This document shows positions 58,578 through 64,000 of a DNA stretch of 64,000 bases, in pieces. How positions within the stretch are numbered: position 1 is the stretch's first letter; every line of letters begins with the position of its first letter. The stretch is from Gavia stellata. Lineage: Eukaryota; Chordata; Aves; Gaviiformes; Gaviidae. The DNA lies in NCBI RefSeq assembly GCF_030936135.1, contig NC_082605.1, positions 15,210,261 to 15,274,260 on the forward strand, read 5' to 3'. A program made the position numbers and the translations under genes. The notes below the pieces were generated by a model. That model saw only the letters and a list, made by a program, of their open reading frames with translations, had not been told where the DNA came from and made no database searches.

Positions 58578-61500
58578 TCAGTGCTCATGAACTGTGGGAC
58601 AGCCAATATGTATTAAATAATTTAATCCATCCAGTTTAATGTACCTTTAAAATTTTTCAATAAAGGGAAGGAATTAGTGATCAGAGCTAAGAATAACATA
58701 CTAACATTTTTCTAGTGTTTTTACGAAGGAAACATTGGATTGAGTCAGGATCTTATTGTTGCTAGAATTGTTGATACTGAAAAAAACTTTGTTAGGTAAA
58801 TATGTTACGATTGTTTGTAACAATTTTTATTGCTATAAAATGTTGTATGTTAAAAAAATTTTTATTGAGCATAACATGATTTTAGGTACTGGCAAGACTA
58901 TACAGAGGACTATCTCATCACAGCTGTCACGTATCTATTTTGGTCCTTTTTTAAAAGAAAGAAAAGTTTTGATGGGTTCTTTATCATAGAGGAGGAAGTA
59001 CGGACCTTCTTCACCTATTTAATTTAATGGGCTGGACACTACTTTGTGATAACTTTTAAAGATGATTTTCACGTTATCATACATTCATACAAAGTTCAGC
59101 GTTCATTTCACACATGCCACTTTATGATACACTGTCTTTGATTGTTACAGCTCTAAGAAAGGAAAACAGAAGAGTCATTTTTATTGTTATTGCTTTTTAT
59201 TGCAAACTGAACTGCAGACTTGTTCACTGAAAAAGTGGGTAGGAAACACACGAATGAGAGATCACTCATATTATACTATCAATCAGAGAAAGATAGGCCT
59301 GGAAGGACACATCTAAGTCACAAACTTCAGACATTCCTTATGCAGGTAACCACGTCTTGTAATTCTTTTCATATATGAAACTAATCTCTGTACACTGTGC
59401 ATAGCTGATGCTTCCTTAAGTTCCCATCATTCCTCTTCAACAATAAAGAGTTGTAATACATTAAAGCTTCCATATAACCATGAACTAGACTAAATAATCG
59501 CAAGTTAACACTTGAACACAGAATTCAAGGGACCTCAGTAAATCATCTCATTTTGATAGAACCAGATCCATCCTTTTTGACCAACCTATTTCACTGAAAG
59601 GCAAGAGGAATGGAGGGGAAAAGGAGTCTTTAAATTCCCTGATGTTTGCTTCATGCTGGTGGGAAAAGTGCAGCTCTACCGAGTAAATTAAACTTGGTTT
59701 GGGGTTGATTCAACCTATGTCTGGCCATGGCTGTTCCAACAGCTGGCACAAAAACATTATGCATGCAAACTTGTGCTAGAGGCCAGGAAGATTAATCAGA
59801 GCTGTAGCAGTAACTTCAACACCCATGGCTTCCTCTAGAAGGGATGAAATTTTCCAAAGTTTGACAGATTTCTTTACATTGCCAGACTGTAATTGTCTCA
59901 AATCAGTTGTCCAACACCAAGTAAACAGGTAATATACTTCTACTTTCTGAAAAGCCTTGATGATCTTGTATAAGATTTGCTTCTGACAGAGAAATCTGGC
60001 AAGGCTCAGTCATGTGTTATAATTGCTAAAATATGCCAATCGCCTTTTTTTTTTTTGTTAGTTTTTCTGCTACTTCTAGACTTGTTATTGATTCCACGTC
60101 ATCTCCTGTTGGCATGTACGCACAATCTGGGGTGAATCAGGGGACAACCACCTATCTGTTTGCAGTCAAAATGGAAAAAACTAATTTTCTGCCTCAGGAA
60201 ACAGAACTGCTGGTGTAGAAATCCAGCAAGTAGTATAGCAGATTTAAAGGAAGAGATATTGGATTTTCCATCATTTCAATATGTAAAAAATACACTTCAA
60301 AATTTTTTTACACCATCATATTATTTTCACATATATGGCCAACTTCACAACCAATCCTTCTCCTCTTCTGCTGTTCGGCTAATACCAGTGAGAACTGGTA
60401 TAACTAATCCATACAGCAATACGCTTGCTTAAACACCACATTATTTGCTCTCTCTGTCTTTGCTTGCCATATTTGCATTCCCTGAATAAAGCCAAAGACT
60501 CTTTGTTCACACCAACGCTTCAAAAGTTTTTAGGAATAGCAGTTAAATGCATGCTATGATATCCAGTGGCATGGTAGAATGTATTTTCCATTTCTGCCAC
60601 TTGCATGTGTGGTTTGTGCTGCCTCAGAATCAGCCAACATAAGCCTAACACTAGAATCTGACTATGCTCATAGGATGCAGTCAGAGAGCATGAAGTACTT
60701 ACCCGATTCTCTACAATTGCACTGAAACATGTCAGCAAAGGCAACCTCTTGGAGAAACTGCGGCAATTTTAGAGAAGGTAAGGAAGAACTATTAGTGCTA
60801 ATCTACATCTCTGCTTCCCAAGTTACCCTTTCTTCCAAATTCACTACAGCTTTTTTAAAAGACAGTGATGTTTGAGATCCAGAGAAGAACTAGAATATTT
60901 CTGCTAGGAAGACTGTTGAAGCAAAAGTGGTGCAAGGACAGAGGAAAGACGGTGCTTGCTTCTAAAGAGAATTATGTCAGTCAGACCAACAAATGTAATT
61001 AGAAAAGTAAAGAAGCTTTACAGTATATATGGAGTTCTACAGGTCTGGCACAAAACAGAAGAGTTTAAAGATAGGTGTTTTTCATATAAAACATGTATCA
61101 GAGAATTTCTAAAGAAAATAGTTGGTACCTGGAAAGCAGAGAGGATGTTAGTAAGAAGGAAAGAAAGATAATAAGTCAATTACCTCCAATGGAAAAGAGA
61201 CAATTCATTTAGAGAACACTGAGAGAGGGATATAATCATGTGTCATTAAACCAGTATTTCTGCTAAATTAATAGTTCTTATTACTCAGGAAATTTATTAA
61301 TTTTAGTTTGAAGTCTCATCTCTGGAAGGTCTTCCTGAAAGATCATGTCTGAGAAATCAGAGATGAGATGATTTGTGAGTAGCTGGATTATTTTGTCTTT
61401 GATTTGTCCTTCATTTTTTGGAGTCAATTCTCGTGTAAAGGAGTTGTTCAGTTTCATCTTTGTATTTATTTTGATGCATCTGGTTTAGTAGGTGAATTGT

Positions 61501-64000
61501 TATTTTCTCCAGTAGGTGCAAGTATAAGATCTAGGGATTTCGATGGTTCTAAAGGGAGGCAGAAGAGTGCTTATTTACGATAGAAGCAACAGAGATGTGT
61601 TGGCAAGTTTAGTATTTCCCATTAAGACAATCTAGATTCAGTTCATGTTTTTTTCTCTGCACGTTCAAGAAAAACTAATAGTTTTGCTATTCAAACCCCT
61701 CCCAGCAAGACAAGTAATCAAAATACTACAATATTAGGGATTCATTGTATTACTTTTAAGGTTGAAACATTTTACACAATATATATAAAAACTGGTTTAT
61801 TACGTCTGCATGTTCCTTAGCAATGTCTAAATCAACTTTTCCTAAAATCTTGAAAAAAAATTTAAAAAAATCTCATGAGTGCTGAAATCTTGGCCAAATT
61901 GCAGCACAGAGTAAATATTGGCAGTTGATTGCTAAACCTCTGAAAAGTGGGATTACAGTGGTAATTCTGATAGATGCTGTAGTCTAGCAGTCAAGACAGG
62001 CTTTTCCACAATGAAATCTGCAGTTGCTTTTAGGAAGCAACTAAAGCATGTGTGTGTGTGAGAGAATGTATGAGTTAATTAAAAAAATAAGCATCCTGAA
62101 AAATTTGTAGACCTTGCCTAAAAGTAGAGCCCAGCATGGAGACAACCGGCAATATTCTGAGAAATGCAGACTGTGGCCTGTGTTCCCATTTATTGTGTTT
62201 TTATTCTGACTGAACAATGAATATTTTTTTTGGGAACTTCTTTAAGAAGCTAGTTTATCTCCTTAAAACAGAAAAGGTAATCATACATTCTGACTAATTA
62301 AAGGCACTCTACTTATGCTATCAATGCCTCCAGCTGTAATTAATACAATCAACATGCAGTAAACTACGTAGAGCTTTCCTGATAACAATGTGGAATGCTA
62401 AATACTGTCTTTTGACATTGTGAGTTGCATTGTATGAAGGCTCAGAATAGCTTTCATGCACATTCAAAGCATTGTGCACCTTTAATGCTTGCACTGAAAT
62501 TCTTCATTATTCTGAAAGCTATTCTTCATACCAAAATATAATAAAAAATGTTATATGATCTTGTTATATTATGGTCTTTTCTTAAAAAGTACTTTCAGAA
62601 AATAATTGCCATATATTGAAATATCACATGACAGCTGAACTGTTATGAAAAGCAAAAGAATCTTTTGGATTTATGAATTTAATTTTCAGTTTTATGACAT
62701 TATGTTAAATTTGCAGAAAATGGCATCCATCAGTAAATCTGTTGAGAAAATTAGTGTTACTTTATTAAGTAGCACTTATCAATGACAATGTATCAAAATT
62801 ATTACCATCAACAGAAATCCAAACAAACAGAGGGTTTTGATTTAAATCTTACTGGACACCTTTGATATTTTGTATTTTTACAGATATTTTTGCTTTTTAG
62901 TCTATCGTACTGGCTGGACTGAGAAAATGGCAAATCACTTAGTATAAAGATTTTTAACAGTGTTGTGAATTGCAATAGCATACTTTATCACATTTCTTTT
63001 GGATCAGATTTAATTTATGTTATTAAATCAATGGGATCATTTAATCCACATTATTAACAAAATTAAAATGCTTTGAAGTTTTAGTATGGTTTTGTCCAAC
63101 AATCTACACAGGAATTAAAAGGAATATTCAAATTATTTGGTCAGCCTGCCAGTATACTTAAAAAACATAAGGCAAGGGCTACATTATATCAAATCAGGGA
63201 ATGAAAAAACAACATCAGTTTTGTATCATTAAGAACACATCAAATTGACAGCATCTGAAGAGGACAATCAATAAAGAACACAAAAGATTATATTTAACTG
63301 CATGAACTGCTTAGTAAATCTTTATGAATACTAGAGAAGGACTGGCTTGCACCTGAGTAATAATAAGAGGAGCACATTTGCTGAATTATTTTATACCGTG
63401 TATGATTTGACTAACTCTGTGGAGGGCCAGAGAATGCCAATGTATGAATCAAGAGTATAAAAATATTTTAAGGAAAAAAGGACTAATTCTTGACATCTTG
63501 TGCAACTATCAGCTAAAATCTCAGCACATACTTCTGTTGTAATATTTAATACCACATGAAGCAAATTCTGCTGCAAATGCTCAAAGTGAATAAGTAATAC
63601 CTTACCATGATCCGCTAAACGCAAAGTGCCAGCTCATATCAAAAGTATGGTTCAGTATTGCCAAAATATTCAATTCAGCTAAGATGAAGACTTATTTTTC
63701 TCACTTGTTTGGATTTTTAATTATATCTATTTAAGAAAGGTTGTTAGAGACTAACTCAGTTCTCAGATAAATCAAAAAAAAGTCACCTAGCTTTGTAACA
63801 CCCTTCACCTATTCCCTGCTACATCTTTTTTTGGGCGTATATTACTTATTAGGCTCCTCTAGATTAGCAGAATTTTCAATTCTTTACACATCTGCTGAAC
63901 TTCATGCGTATGTGTAACTTCATTAACTTAAATCAGATTACCTATAGAGACCTGTCTGGGTTCTGTTTTGTAATATATTAATGATGTATGCGTAATGGGA
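58578..64000. other. AT-rich sequence, presumed CFAP20DC intron
   Basis: Upstream of the recognised exons the sequence is AT-rich with no certain exon. Two further splice-flanked open segments on the minus strand are noted as findings (60703-60757 and a segment ending at donor edge 63603). A stretch around 59280-59460 weakly resembles an old, eroded CR1 3' end in reverse. Confidence 0.45.

Noticed and set aside
59280-59460. Possible ancient CR1 fragment in reverse orientation
   Set aside because: Only a short phrase (GGCCTGGAAGGACACATCTA) resembles the CR1 3' region; too weak without a consensus alignment.

Overview
This is a vertebrate nuclear window, most likely from a bird. Three observations support this. 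(1) A 5'-truncated CR1 LINE at about 56.9-57.66 kb ends in the (ATTCTGTG)n octamer tail typical of avian CR1. (2) FAM3D and the 3' end of CFAP20DC (human C3orf67) lie head to tail on the minus strand, the order and orientation I know from human 3p14.2. (3) Introns are short and repeats are few. I see no bacterial, viral or plasmid features, no CRISPR array and no structural RNA gene.

Layout. From 1 to about 22.5 kb is GC-rich sequence in which I recognise no coding gene. It holds simple repeats, a 22-bp minisatellite, two CpG-rich patches (about 4.86-5.35 kb and 19.53-19.89 kb) and some AT-rich islands that resemble conserved non-coding DNA. FAM107A, the expected neighbour, is not visible as coding sequence and may lie to the left. 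From 22.87 to 27.53 kb is FAM3D on the minus strand. Nine coding exons (one only 21 nt) join in consistent phase, with GT-AG introns throughout, into a 225-residue secreted cytokine-like protein. A CpG-rich patch at 28.77-29.01 kb is its most plausible promoter. From 29 to 51.6 kb is gene-poor intergenic DNA with C-runs, a CAG tract, a long alternating purine-pyrimidine tract and one CpG-rich, splice-flanked open segment at 35.07-35.32 kb. Base composition falls from GC-rich to clearly AT-rich at around 43-47 kb.

From 51.6 kb to the end is CFAP20DC on the minus strand, of which only the 3' end is certain: the last two coding exons (57857-57948 and 52002-52114) and a short 3' UTR with a polyadenylation signal. 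The intron between these exons contains the CR1 copy (antisense to the gene), a coding-like but stop-interrupted segment at 53.16-53.58 kb, a 139-codon open frame at 55.6-56.0 kb and an imperfect hairpin. Upstream of the penultimate exon are three low-confidence candidate exons.

FAM3D is a secreted, gut-associated chemoattractant and metabolic factor, and CFAP20DC is a poorly characterised protein of the CFAP20 family. They are neighbours by conserved synteny and share no known pathway. I found no novel multi-gene system. The most unusual items are the decayed coding-like segment in the last CFAP20DC intron, the splice-flanked CpG-rich open frame at 35 kb, the almost purely G/T tract in the CR1 tail and the alternating purine-pyrimidine tract at 41.9 kb.
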